The notes under the pieces were generated by a model. The model ran no database searches. It saw nothing but the letters and a program-made list of their open reading frames with translations, and was not told the DNA's origin. Of a stretch of DNA of 64,000 nt, positions 32,770-42,306 are shown piece after piece. This DNA is from Tragulus kanchil (taxonomy: Eukaryota > Chordata > Mammalia > Artiodactyla > Tragulidae), in NCBI GenBank assembly GCA_022376925.1, contig JAIOJX010000032.1, positions 296,350,897 to 296,414,896 of the forward strand, in the 5' to 3' direction. Every line of letters begins with the position of its first letter. The stretch's first letter is position 1. Made by a program: the position numbers and the translations under genes.

Positions 32770-33042
32770 TTCTTTCTTTTTTAAAATTAATTAATTTACT
32801 TTTTTTGTGGGGTGGGGTGGGGAGGGAGGGGGATGGGCGGGCTACTTCTGTTGGTCTTTCATTTCTCTATTTTTCATCCGTCTTTGTTCTTTGGCTCTTG
32901 TGGGCCTCCCATCGCGGTGGCCTCTGTTGTCGCAGAGTGCCGGCTCTGGGTGCATGTGCTCCAGAGCTCCGGCTCGGTAATTGGACACATCAGTCCAGCC
33001 GCTCCGCAGCACGTGGGATCTTCCCAGGCCAGGGATCGAACC
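32770..33042 (-). mobile_element. Glu-tRNA SINE, cut by the D10 junction
   Basis: Same element as at 33840-34161. Its head end after GGGATCGAACC is missing. Confidence 0.85.
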
Positions 33043-33072
33043 GCTCTGGCAGCAAGGAGACATACCCAGATT

Positions 33073-33790
33073 CCCCTGTTGTTGTTCAGTCGCTCAGTTG
33101 TGTATGATTCTTCTCTGCCCCATAGACTGCAGCAGACCAGGCTCTCCTGTCCCTTCACTATTTCCCAGAGTTTGCTCAAATTCATGTTCATTGAGTCGGT
33201 GATGCTATCTAACCGTCTCCTCCTCTGCCATTTCCTTCTTCTCAGGCCTCCCTGAGCTTCAGGAATAATAATCATCAAAGGAAGCAGTCACACAGCCTAG
33301 AAGTCAAGAGACGGGGTTCCAGTCCTGACCTTCCCAACTCATCATCATTTTGGGAAGTAATTTCACTTCTCTGAATTCCATTTCTCCTATGAAAATAGGG
33401 GATGAAGCCGGGTAGATTTCTTTCTTTTTTTTTTTTAACTTTTATTTTACTTTTAACTTTTACTGAGTTTTGTTGTTTACAGATATGCATGTTCTCAGAT
33501 TAGTCATATGTATATCCCCCTCATCCCACCCCTCCAGACCGTCATACAGCACCCCTGAAGGACCTGCTTTTCTCATAGCACAATGACTATAGCTATTTTC
33601 TTCACATATGATAGTACAGGCCTTCATGCTACTTCCTTTACGCCTCTCACCCACTGTTCCTTCCCCACAATGTCCATATGTCCACTGTCCATGTCTGTCT
33701 TTCCGATGCTTCACTGCATGTGCCATTATCACCATCCTACTAGATTCCATATATATGTGTTAGTATATTGTACTTGTCCTTCTCTTCAGG
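33073..33790 (-). mobile_element. ART2A, MIR and L1 3' UTR block (D10 copy B)
   Basis: Copy of 32003-32720 made by D10; not independent insertions. Confidence 0.85.
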
Positions 33791-33839
33791 TAGATTTCTA
33801 AATCAAATGTAAACCATCTATGCCCCCAAATTTTTCTTT

Positions 33840-34161
33840 TTCTTTCTTTTTTAAAATTAATTAATTTACTTTTTTTGTGGGGTGGGGAGGGAGGGGGATG
33901 GGCGGGCTACTTCTGTTGGTCTTTCATTTCTCTATTTTTCATCCGTCTTTGTTCTTTGGCTCTTGTGGGCCTCCCATCGCGGTGGCCTCTGTTGTCGCAG
34001 AGTGCCGGCTCTGGGTGCATGTGCTCCAGAGCTCCGGCTCGGTAATTGGACACATCAGTCCAGCCGCTCCGCAGCACGTGGGATCTTCCCAGGCCAGGGA
34101 TCGAACCGGCTCCCCTTGCACTGCAAGGCGGTGTCCTTACCCACTGGACCACCAAGGAAGC
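33840..34161 (-). mobile_element. Glu-tRNA SINE with GC-rich extension, complete
   Basis: Reverse strand: A+T tail, GTGGGGTGGGGAGGGAGGGG extension, CTTCTGTTGGTCTTTCATTT, then body, B box and GGAAGCCC. Flanked by the 14-bp duplication CCAAATTTTTCTTT at 33826-33839 and 34162-34175. Confidence 0.92.
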
Positions 34162-34175
34162 CCAAATTTTTCTTT

Positions 34176-34560
34176 CTTAATTATGCACTTCCCAGTCCTG
34201 GTTGTTCCCAGTCCAGCATTTGACCCTTACAAGAAACTTGCGATTCATAAGTCAAATGACATACATTAGGAATGTATGTCATGTCAGGAATGTGAGGAAA
34301 TCTGAGCAGAAGTCAGTGAGCTTCCTCAGGTGACCCAGGGCCCCCGAGTCTTTTTGCCAGACCAGAATGGCTCCAGAGAGCCCGCCAGAGCTTCATTTCC
34401 AGGACCCCAACTTTCTTTTGATCCTATCCTTTCTATCCACGTTGTCATTCAGAGGGGAGAAGCTGACAACGAACCTGATTCAAAGGTCAGACCCACGACC
34501 CTCTGAGGAGGGGCCCAGGCCTTTCTCCAATTCCAAACGCTCTCGCTCCAGGGGGTTCAC
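34176..34560. other. Unannotated intergenic stretch
   Basis: No named repeat. An open frame of 210 codons starts at 34367 and runs through the GC-rich patch into D11; it has no domain and no sign of selection that I can see. Confidence 0.35.
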
Positions 34561-34627
34561 TGCCTCAACTGCAGATTTGACGCAGAGGCCCCGGGTGGCC
34601 ATGGGGACGTGGACCCCAACCTCCTGC

Positions 34628-34641
34628 GTTGCCATGGCAAC
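34628..34641. promoter_or_regulatory. Perfect RFX X-box palindrome
   Basis: GTTGCCATGGCAAC is an uninterrupted 14-bp inverted repeat and equals the optimal X-box bound by RFX dimers, regulators of ciliary and MHC class II genes. Confidence 0.6.
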
Positions 34642-34678
34642 AGGCTCCCCCCAGTGGTGGCGCGGGTGCCCATTAGAG

Positions 34679-34702
34679 CGTGCAGGTGGCGCCCTCTTGG
34701 GA
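34679..34702. promoter_or_regulatory. Two overlapping, opposed CTCF-like cores
   Basis: The plus strand CGTGCAGGTGGCGC (34679-34692) matches the CTCF core at 12 of 14 positions. The minus strand TCCCAAGAGGGCGC (34702-34689) matches at 11 of 14. Both keep the AGxxGGCGC heart. Confidence 0.35.
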
Positions 34703-34869
34703 GGGGGGCGCAGGGGCGGCGGCTGCCTCGGGCTGGCCCCTCTCCTCCTTCCCGGGGCTCCCGCCTGCCCTGTGCCTGGCGCCTACCTGCGAGTTAGGAA
34801 CCACGTGCGACCACCACCCACGACAGGGTCACCTCTGCGCAGCGATGTGGTCCTTCTTGGTGTTGCCAA

Positions 34870-35362
34870 ACTCGTCTCTGCTTCCAGGTCCTGCCCACTC
34901 ACTCCCTGGGCACCCGGGATGTCCCCGCAAATACTCTCCGTCTGGCGCCGAGTCCCGGAAATACAAGGCAGCTGCCAAGCCCCGCCCCGCGCATGTTGAC
35001 GGAGTTGTCCAGAGGCGTCTTCCAGGGCTTGCTCGCTGTCCAGCGGGTCTTGCACCTCTGACCCCCCAGGCATTGATGTCGACAGAACGTTCGCTGCTAC
35101 TCCTAGTCCGGACTTGTTTCAGCAGCGTCTGGGCCGCCCCAGACGCTGGCCATGAGGCCCAGGCCTCTCCCCCTACCCCATACCCTCTCCCACCTTTGGA
35201 GTATGGGCCTGGCCTCACTTACACCTTGCCAGCAGCAATCTCTCTAGCTGCCTGGAATCCAGAGGGCGGGCAGTGTTATCCGAGATCTGTTATTGAACCA
35301 GACTTGGGTCCCCTTATCTGCACAGGCTTGATAAAGCCAAAGGACTGACCATCTACTACCAC
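34870..35362. other. Unannotated stretch in D11 copy A
   Basis: GC-rich unique sequence with a perfect 11-bp inverted repeat (AGCGTCTGGGC...GCCCAGACGCT) at 35120-35145; copied at 35970-36461. No exon recognised. Confidence 0.4.
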
Positions 35363-35577
35363 CCAGGGCTCCCAGGTGGCTCAGCAGTAACGAATCCATC
35401 TGCCAGTGTGGGAGATTCAGGTTCTATCCTTGACTCAGGAAGATCCCCTGGAAGAGGGAATGCCAACCCACTCCAGTATTCCTGTCTGAAGTATTCCCCA
35501 TGGACAGAGGAGCCTGGAGGGCTGCAGTCCATGGGGTTGCAAAGAGTCTAACACAGACTTAGCCACTTAACAACAAC
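35363..35577 (+). mobile_element. Bov-tA SINE
   Basis: GGCTCCCAGGTGGCTCAGCAG head, ACCCACTCCAGTATTCCTG, TCCATGGGGTTGCAAAGAG. Copied at 36462-36676 and, truncated, at 37715-37778. Confidence 0.9.
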
Positions 35578-35584
35578 TACCACC

Positions 35585-35755
35585 CAACTGGCTGTGTTAC
35601 CCAGGGCAAATTCCTTAACCTCTCTGAGCCCCAAGTGCTTCATCTGGAAAGTAGGTCTCAGAGCAGCAGAGACCTCACAGCACTGCAGTGAGAAATGCAA
35701 TTATGTAGGCACACACCTGGCACAAGTTCAGCCCTCAATAATGGTGGCACTGTTT
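35585..35755 (-). mobile_element. MIR
   Basis: TGTTACCCAGGGCAAATTCC, TTAACCTCTCTGAGCCCCAA, CTTCATCTGGAAAGTAGG and TTCAGCCCTCAATAATGG: reverse MIR. Three copies exist (36684-36854, 37786-37956) through D11 and D12. Confidence 0.85.
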
Positions 35756-36461
35756 AGGATCAGAGACAAGGGAAAGCGGGCCGCAGAGTCACAGGCCACG
35801 AACCCACCCACTTTTCCACCCGGAAATGCTGCTCACCATGTCCGCTGACCTGCCGCCAGCCATGTTGTGGGAGAGAAAGGAAAGGAGGTGATCTGGGGAG
35901 GGGCAAGAGGTATGGCACCACCCACGACGGTCACCTCTGCGCGATGTGGTCCTTCTTGGTGTTGCCAAACTCGTCTCTGCTTCCAGGTCCTGCCCACTCA
36001 CTCCCTGGGCACCCGGGATGTCCCCGCAAATACTCTCCGTCTGGCGCCGAGTCCCGGAAATACAAGGCAGCTGCCAAGCCCCGCCCCGCGCATGTTGACG
36101 GAGTTGTCCAGAGGCGTCTTCCAGGGCTTGCTCGCTGTCCAGCGGGTCTTGCACCTCTGACCCCCCAGGCATTGATGTCGACAGAACGTTCGCTGCTACT
36201 CCTAGTCCGGACTTGTTTCAGCAGCGTCTGGGCCGCCCCAGACGCTGGCCATGAGGCCCAGGCCTCTCCCCCTACCCCATACCCTCTCCCACCTTTGGAG
36301 TATGGGCCTGGCCTCACTTACACCTTGCCAGCAGCAATCTCTCTAGCTGCCTGGAATCCAGAGGGCGGGCAGTGTTATCCGAGATCTGTTATTGAACCAG
36401 ACTTGGGTCCCCTTATCTGCACAGGCTTGATAAAGCCAAAGGACTGACCATCTACTACCAC

Positions 36462-36854
36462 CCAGGGCTCCCAGGTGGCTCAGCAGTAACGAATCCATCT
36501 GCCAGTGTGGGAGATTCAGGTTCTATCCTTGACTCAGGAAGATCCCCTGGAAGAGGGAATGCCAACCCACTCCAGTATTCCTGTCTGAAGTATTCCCCAT
36601 GGACAGAGGAGCCTGGAGGGCTGCAGTCCATGGGGTTGCAAAGAGTCTAACACAGACTTAGCCACTTAACAACAACTACCACCCAACTGGCTGTGTTACC
36701 CAGGGCAAATTCCTTAACCTCTCTGAGCCCCAAGTGCTTCATCTGGAAAGTAGGTCTCAGAGCAGCAGAGACCTCACAGCACTGCAGTGAGAAATGCAAT
36801 TATGTAGGCACACACCTGGCACAAGTTCAGCCCTCAATAATGGTGGCACTGTTT
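36462..36854. mobile_element. Bov-tA and MIR (D11 copy B, D12 copy A)
   Basis: Copy of 35363-35755. Confidence 0.88.
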
Positions 36855-37256
36855 AGGATCAGAGACAAGGGAAAGCGGGCCGCAGAGTCACAGGCCACGA
36901 ACCCACCCACTTTTCCACCCGGAAATGCTGCTCACCATGTCCGCTGACCTGCCGCCAGCCATGTTGTGGGAGAGAAAGGAAAGGAGGTGATCTGGGGGAG
37001 GGGCAAGAGGTATGGTTATAAATAGTCTCTGGCATTTATCAAGTGACCTTGGCTCGTCCCTCTCCAGGCCTCGCCTCCTGGCTCTCCTGTCTCAGGGCGG
37101 TTCCAGAAACAGCCAGTTCTGGGCATGGAAGTGGCTGAGCTGGCCAGAGCTGGCTGGTCAAGGAGCTGGTGAAACCAGAGGCTGAGAGCCAGCCTTTTTT
37201 CCCAGGCCAGGCTAGGCTGATGTGCCTTCTGCTGACTCTCCCCAACACGGAGGGGC

Positions 37257-37362
37257 TTGGGACTTCCCTGGCGGGCCAGTGGTTAAGACTTCAGCACTTC
37301 CAATGCTGTGGAGGCGGGTTCCAGCCCCAAGGGCAAGGTCCCACCTGCCCTGTGGTGTGTGT
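37257..37362 (+). mobile_element. CHR-type SINE, short form
   Basis: TTGGGACTTCCCTGGCGGGCC head and a CTTCCAATGCTG segment; the 3' part is replaced by a GGGCGGGGCAGGG run. Copied at 38359-38464. Confidence 0.8.
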
Positions 37363-37664
37363 GGGCGGGGGCAGGGCGGGGCAGGGTTGGTCGGGGGAAG
37401 AGGAAGTGGGGTAACCACAGAATGCTCTTCTAGACAGAAAAGAGTGGTTATTCTGTCGTCTGTCTACAAACAGGTTTACTACCATAAAATCTGAAACACA
37501 GAAAAACACAGTGAAAACTATTACCCTACCCAGAGACCATCAGTGTTAATATTTTCTAAAACGTTTTTTTGGAGATAACAATTTACATTCCACAAAGATC
37601 TTAAGTTAACTGGGATTAATATTTTCGTGAAGATGGCCCTGGGTCTTTTCCATTTTAAAAAACA
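37363..37664. other. Unannotated stretch
   Basis: No named repeat; copied at 38465-38766. The (GT)/(GGGCA) run length differs between copies. Confidence 0.4.
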
Positions 37665-37714
37665 AAATAATTTTATTTATTTATTTGTGGCTGTGTTGGG
37701 TCTCCAGTTGCTGT

Positions 37715-37956
37715 AGAGGAGCCTGGAGGCTAAGGGGTTGCAAAGAGTCTAACACAGACTTAGCCACTTAACAACAACTACCACCCAACTGGCTGTGTTA
37801 CCCAGGGCAAATTCCTTAACCTCTCTGAGCCCCAAGTGCTTCATCTGGAAAGTAGGTCTCAGAGCAGCAGAGACCTCACAGCACTGCAGTGAGAAATGCA
37901 ATTATGTAGGCACACACCTGGCACAAGTTCAGCCCTCAATAATGGTGGCACTGTTT
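37715..37956. mobile_element. Truncated Bov-tA plus MIR (D12 copy B)
   Basis: Third occurrence of the MIR at 35585; the Bov-tA is cut by the junction. Confidence 0.85.
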
Positions 37957-38358
37957 AGGATCAGAGACAAGGGAAAGCGGGCCGCAGAGTCACAGGCCAC
38001 GAACCCACCCACTTTTCCACCCGGAAATGCTGCTCACCATGTCCGCTGACCTGCCGCCAGCCATGTTGTGGGAGAGAAAGGAAAGGAGGTGATCTGGGGG
38101 AGGGGCAAGAGGTATGGTTATAAATAGTCTCTGGCATTTATCAAGTGACCTTGGCTCGTCCCTCTCCAGGCCTCGCCTCCTGGCTCTCCTGTCTCAGGGC
38201 GGTTCCAGAAACAGCCAGTTCTGGGCATGGAAGTGGCTGAGCTGGCCAGAGCTGGCTGGTCAAGGAGCTGGTGAAACCAGAGGCTGAGAGCCAGCCTTTT
38301 TTCCCAGGCCAGGCTAGGCTGATGTGCCTTCTGCTGACTCTCCCCAACACGGAGGGGC

Positions 38359-38464
38359 TTGGGACTTCCCTGGCGGGCCAGTGGTTAAGACTTCAGCACT
38401 TCCAATGCTGTGGAGGCGGGTTCCAGCCCCAAGGGCAAGGTCCCACCTGCCCTGTGGTGTGTGT
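38359..38464 (+). mobile_element. CHR-type SINE (D12 copy B)
   Basis: Second copy of 37257-37362. Confidence 0.8.
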
Positions 38465-38766
38465 GTGGGCGGGGGCAGGGCAGGGCAGGGTTGGTCGGGG
38501 GAAGAGGAAGTGGGGTAACCACAGAATGCTCTTCTAGACAGAAAAGAGTGGTTATTCTGTCGTCTGTCTACAAACAGGTTTACTACCATAAAATCTGAAA
38601 CACAGAAAAACACAGTGAAAACTATTACCCTACCCAGAGACCATCAGTGTTAATATTTTCTAAAACGTTTTTTTGGAGATAACAATTTACATTCCACAAA
38701 GATCTTAAGTTAACTGGGATTAATATTTTCGTGAAGATGGCCCTGGGTCTTTTCCATTTTAAAAAA

Positions 38767-39081
38767 CAAAATAATTTTATTTATTTATTTGTGGCTGTGT
38801 TGGGTCTCCAGTTGCTGTAGGCTTTTCTCTAGTTGCTGTGAGCAGGGGCTACTCTCCTTTTGGCGTGCGTGCTTCTTACTGGGGGTTTCTTTTCCTGTGG
38901 AGCAGGGCTTTAGGCACCAGAGCTTGTGGTCAGGCTCCCTGGCTCTAGAGCACAGACTTAAAAGTTGTGGTGCAGGGCTCATTTGCTCCAGGGCATCTGG
39001 GATCTTTTCACATCAGGGATCCAACCCATGTTTCCTTCTTTGGCAGGTAGATTTGTTACCACTGAGCAACCAGGGAAGCCC
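38767..39081 (-). mobile_element. CHR-type long SINE
   Basis: Reverse strand: TTATTTATTTATTTGTGGCTG on the left, CCCTGGCTCTAGAGCACAG, CAGGGATCCAACCCATG, ending CCAGGGAAGCCC. Its left 50 bp also appear at 37665-37714, where D12 copy A ends. Confidence 0.85.
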
Positions 39082-39163
39082 GTCCAGGGTCTTTTCTATG
39101 CAAAGTTATACATTTACACTGTTTAGAAAAAGGATTATTCGGTGTGTAATCTTCTATGACTCT

Positions 39164-39166
<3 letters not shown>

Positions 39167-39195
<29 letters not shown>
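39167..39195. repeat. (GT)n microsatellite
   Basis: About 14 GT units at the BovA end of a reverse Bov-tA, a common ruminant microsatellite origin. Confidence 0.9.
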
Positions 39196-39196
<1 letters not shown>

Positions 39197-39366
39197 GTTG
39201 CTTAGTCGTTTCTGACCCTTTGAAACTCCATTGATGGTAGCCTGCCAGTCTCCTCTGTCCATGGAATTTTCCAGGCAAGAATACTGAAACGGGTAGCTAT
39301 TCCCTTTTCCAGGGGATCTTCCCAACCCAGGGATCAAAGCCACGGCTCCTGCATTGCAGGCAGACA
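39196..39366 (-). mobile_element. Bov-tA SINE
   Basis: Reverse strand: TTAGTTGCTTAGTCGTTTCTG, CAGGCAAGAATACTGAAACG, CCAGGGATCAAAGCC, then a shortened head. Confidence 0.85.
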
Positions 39367-39407
39367 GCAATGTATCACAGATGTTTTTCTGTAACATTAA
39401 AAATTCT

Positions 39408-39748
39408 TGGGCTTCCCTGGTAGCTCAGTGGCACAGAGTTTGCCTGCCAGTGCAGGAGACACCAGTTCAATCCCTGATCTGGAAAGATCCCACATGCTGT
39501 GGAGCAACTAAGCCCGTGAGCCACAACTATGGAGCCTGTGCTCTAGAGTCTCAGAGCCACAACTATTGAGCCCATGTGCCGCAACTGTTGAAGTTCGTGT
39601 GCCCTAGCCCCGAGTTCCACAATGAGAGGTCACCGCAACAAGAAGACTGCTCACCTCAACTAGAGAGTAGCCCCTACTCCCTGCAACTAGAGAAGAGCCT
39701 GCAGCACCAGTGAAAACCCAGAATAGCCAAAAATAAATAAATAAATTA
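39408..39748 (+). mobile_element. CHR-type long SINE, full length
   Basis: GGGCTTCCCTGGTAGCTCAG head, GTTCAATCCCTGATCTGG, repeated CCACAACTATTGAGCC modules, ending CCAAAAATAAATAAATAAAT. Confidence 0.9.
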
Positions 39749-39892
39749 AATAATTTAAAAACCCTTAAAAATTTTCTCATATCATCATTTTTAGTGTATT
39801 CTATCACAGGGGCTTGGACATTTACCTTGTTCCTAATTGTTCACTATTGCATGTAAGAGTTCCACAATCATTTCCATTTTTTTCCCTTTCAT

Positions 39893-40066
39893 TTCTTTTT
39901 AAAAATATTTATTTATTTGGCTGTGTTTGGTCTTGGTAGCGTCATTCAGGCATGGGGGCTTAGTTGCTCTGAGGCATATGGGATCCCAGTTCCCCAAATA
40001 GGGATCAAATCCAAGACCCTTGTATTGGAAGGCAGATTCTTAACCACTGGACTACCAGGGAAGTCC
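39893..40066 (-). mobile_element. CHR-type SINE
   Basis: Reverse strand: AAAATATTTATTTATTTGGC, AGGGATCAAATCCAAGACC, ending CTACCAGGGAAGTCC. Confidence 0.85.
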
Positions 40067-40227
40067 TCTCAACCACTTCTTTTCTTCCTTATATTCTTCT
40101 TTCTTAATCATAATCTTCAGTTAGTAGTAGATGTGTTTATAGCTAAGGTGGTGCACTTCATTCGTGCAAATGGCTTTAAAAATAGTCCAGTTGGACTGCC
40201 TTGGTGGTACAGTGAAGAATTCACTGC

Positions 40228-40578
40228 CAGGCTTCCCTGGTGGCTCAGTGGTAAAGAGTTCACCTGCCAATGCAGGAGACTCGAGTTTGATCCCTGATCC
40301 AGGAAAATCCCACACGCTGCAGAGCAACTAAGCCCGTGGGCCACAACTACTGAGCCTCTGCTCTAGAGCCTTGGAGCCACGACTATGGAGCCCGTGTGCC
40401 GCAATGGCTGAAGCCCGTGTGCCCTAGAGCTTGAGCTCCACCACAAGAGAAGTCACCGCAACAAGATGCCTGCTCACCTCAACTAGAGAGTAGCCCCGAC
40501 TCACTGCAGCTAGAGAAAAAACTATGGCAGCAGTGAAAATCCAGAATAGCCAAAAATAAGCAAATAAAATTATGAAAA
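40228..40578 (+). mobile_element. CHR-type long SINE, full length
   Basis: GGCTTCCCTGGTGGCTCAGTG head after a short second head-like stub (40191-40225), then AGTTTGATCCCTGATCCAGG and an A-rich end. Confidence 0.9.
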
Positions 40579-40591
40579 ATAAAAAAATAAT

Positions 40592-40868
40592 TCATTTGCC
40601 AAGCCTGGGGACATGGGTTCGATCCCTGATCCAGGAGGATTCCATACACTAAGGAACAACTAAGCCCATGTGCCACAACTACTGAGCCTGGGTGCTAGAA
40701 CCCACAGACTGCAAGCACTGAGCCCACTTACTCTTGCTCGGACACAAGAGAAGCTGCCGCACCACAACAAAGAGTAGCCCCCACTTACTGCAACTACAGA
40801 AAGCCCACGTGAAGTAGTGAAGACCCAGCACAGCTAAAAATGAATAAATTAACTAATTAAAAAAATAG
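40592..40868 (+). mobile_element. CHR-type long SINE lacking its first ~45 bp
   Basis: Starts in the anticodon-loop region, then GGGTTCGATCCCTGATCCAG, CCACAACTACTGAGCC and ATGAATAAATTAAC. Confidence 0.85.
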
Positions 40869-41571
40869 TTCAGTGGCTTTATTAACTCTGCCTTCTAAAC
40901 ACTGACGGGGGTGGGAGGGAATAGGAAGACACATAAAAAATCAGCCCTGCCAAGTTTTCTGCACACAGAGCACGTCGAGTCCTGCTGAGCCCCAGCTTTT
41001 CAGAGAAGCTCCTGGAATTCAGGCCCCCTCTCCTGTGGGCCCTCAGAACGCCGAGGGCTTGAGGCAGCCCTGACCTTCCCATCTCCAGCCAGCCCAGGGC
41101 CTCCAGGAAAGAATGCTGTCCACCTCCACGTCACCCCTCGCCTCCCTCTCTCCATCATCTTTTCTTCCTTCTCCCTCCTCCCTTTTCTGTCCCTTCTGCC
41201 CACTCCCTTTTCCTGCCTCTCCTCCTCCCCCAACCTTCTTCCAGCTTTGTATGGAAAAAAGAGAAACGTCTTTAATGCACTGAAAAAAAGGCCCTATCTT
41301 TAACATTATTGATCCTCCTCCACCCACCCTCTTTTCTGACTGTGGGACCTCAGGTGCAGAGAGGCTCCAGTTAATCACCTCAGTTCAGAGCTTTATCACC
41401 GTGGTCTGCTGAGTCGCTTGATTAATGTGACCGCTCATTTCCTTTTATCTTTCCATGCCTCCTTCCACCCCTCCCCCAAGAGACTACCACTTTAAGGTGC
41501 TTAGTATATGCTTTTGTTCATATGCATTCTTGCAAGATGTACTGTGGAACTGTATACATGTACTTTTTTTT
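40869..41571. other. Unannotated stretch with a polypyrimidine tract
   Basis: No named repeat. 41138-41250 is almost pure C/T on the plus strand with mirror-like TCCCTCC blocks. Confidence 0.5.
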
Positions 41572-41585
41572 AAAAGCCTTTTTTA

Positions 41586-41922
41586 GGGCTTCCCCTGGTG
41601 GTCCAGAGGGTAAGGACACCACCTTGCAGTGGAAGGGGCGCCGGTTCAATCCCTGACCTGGGAAGATCCCACGTGCCGCGGAGCAGCTGGACCCATGTGT
41701 CCAATTACCGAGCCGGAGCTCTGGAGCACATGCGCCCAGAGCCGGTGCTCTGCAACAACAGACACCCACCGCGATGAGAGGCCCACAGGAGCCAAAAGAA
41801 CAAAGACGGATGAAAATAGAGAAATGAAAGACCAATAGAAGTGGCCCGCCCGCTCCCCTCCCTCCCCAACCCGATCCCCGCCCAAAATAAATAAATAAAT
41901 AAATCTTTAAAAAAATAATAAT
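41586..41922 (+). mobile_element. Glu-tRNA SINE with GC-rich extension, complete
   Basis: GGGCTTCCCCTGGTGGTCC head, CCGGTTCAATCCCTGACC, GACCAATAGAAGTGGCC, then CGCCCGCTCCCCTCCCTCCC and (AAAT)n. Flanked by AAAAGCCTTTTTTA at 41572-41585 and 41923-41936. Confidence 0.93.
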
Positions 41923-42032
41923 AAAAGCCTTTTTTATTTTGAAATAACTATAGACTCACAGTTACCAAAAAATAGTACATAATGTCCTGTGAGCACTTCA
42001 TCTAGCTTCCCCCATTGGTGACATTCTACAAT

Positions 42033-42056
42033 TGTGTGTGTGTGTGTGTGTGTGTG
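42033..42056. repeat. (GT)n microsatellite
   Basis: About 12 GT units at the end of a reverse Bov-tA. Confidence 0.9.
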
Positions 42057-42266
42057 GTGCTCAATCGCTCAGTTGAGTCTTTGTGATGCCATGGACTGTA
42101 GCCCAACAGGTTTCTCTGTCCATGGAATTTTCCAGGCAAGACTACTGAAGCTGGTTGCCATTTCCTACTCCAGGGGGTCTTCTTGACCCGGGGATCGAAC
42201 CCATGTCTCTTGCATCTCCTGCATTGTTGGGGGAATTCTTTACCACTGAGCCACCTGGGAAGACCT
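42057..42266 (-). mobile_element. Bov-tA SINE
   Basis: Reverse strand: GGTGCTCAATCGCTCAGTTG, CAGGCAAGACTACTGAAGC, GGGGATCGAACCCATG, CCACCTGGGAAGACC. Confidence 0.9.
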
Positions 42267-42306
42267 ACAATTGTACAGTTGTAGTACAATAGAAAACCAA
42301 GAGACT

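Larger units (their letters stand above)
31972..34107. repeat. Duplication D10, period 1065-1071 bp
   Basis: Copy A 31972-33042 and copy B 33043-34107 abut directly. Copy A ends inside a Glu-tRNA SINE that is complete only after copy B. A 5-bp unit difference lies in the GGGGT run (near 32810 against 33880). Confidence 0.95.
34560..34860. promoter_or_regulatory. GC-rich, CpG-dense patch; candidate distal promoter or enhancer
   Basis: About 300 bp of CpG-dense, repeat-free sequence about 26 kb upstream of SEMA4B exon 1 (less after removing the duplications). It contains a perfect RFX palindrome, two CTCF-like cores and an E-box (CACGTG at 34802). It could be an alternative SEMA4B first-exon promoter, an unannotated RNA promoter or an insulator. 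Function is inferred. Confidence 0.45.
34812..37015. repeat. Duplication D11, period 1099-1104 bp
   Basis: Copy A 34812-35915 and copy B 35916-37015. Copy B has lost several bases in its first 30 bp (CACGACGGTC for CACGACAGGGTC; GCGCGATG for GCGCAGCGATG); the rest is nearly identical. Confidence 0.95.
36605..38820. repeat. Duplication D12, period 1102-1110 bp
   Basis: Copy A 36605-37714 and copy B 37715-38820. Copy B starts within a Bov-tA SINE with a 7-8 bp deletion in its first 40 bp. With D11, the stretch 35590-35915 is present three times. Confidence 0.95.

Noticed and set aside
34367..35348. Open frames of 210 and 222 codons at 34367-34999 and 34680-35348
   Set aside because: No domain, low-complexity Pro/Gly content, two overlapping frames, and frame breaks between D11 copies; best explained by GC-rich composition.
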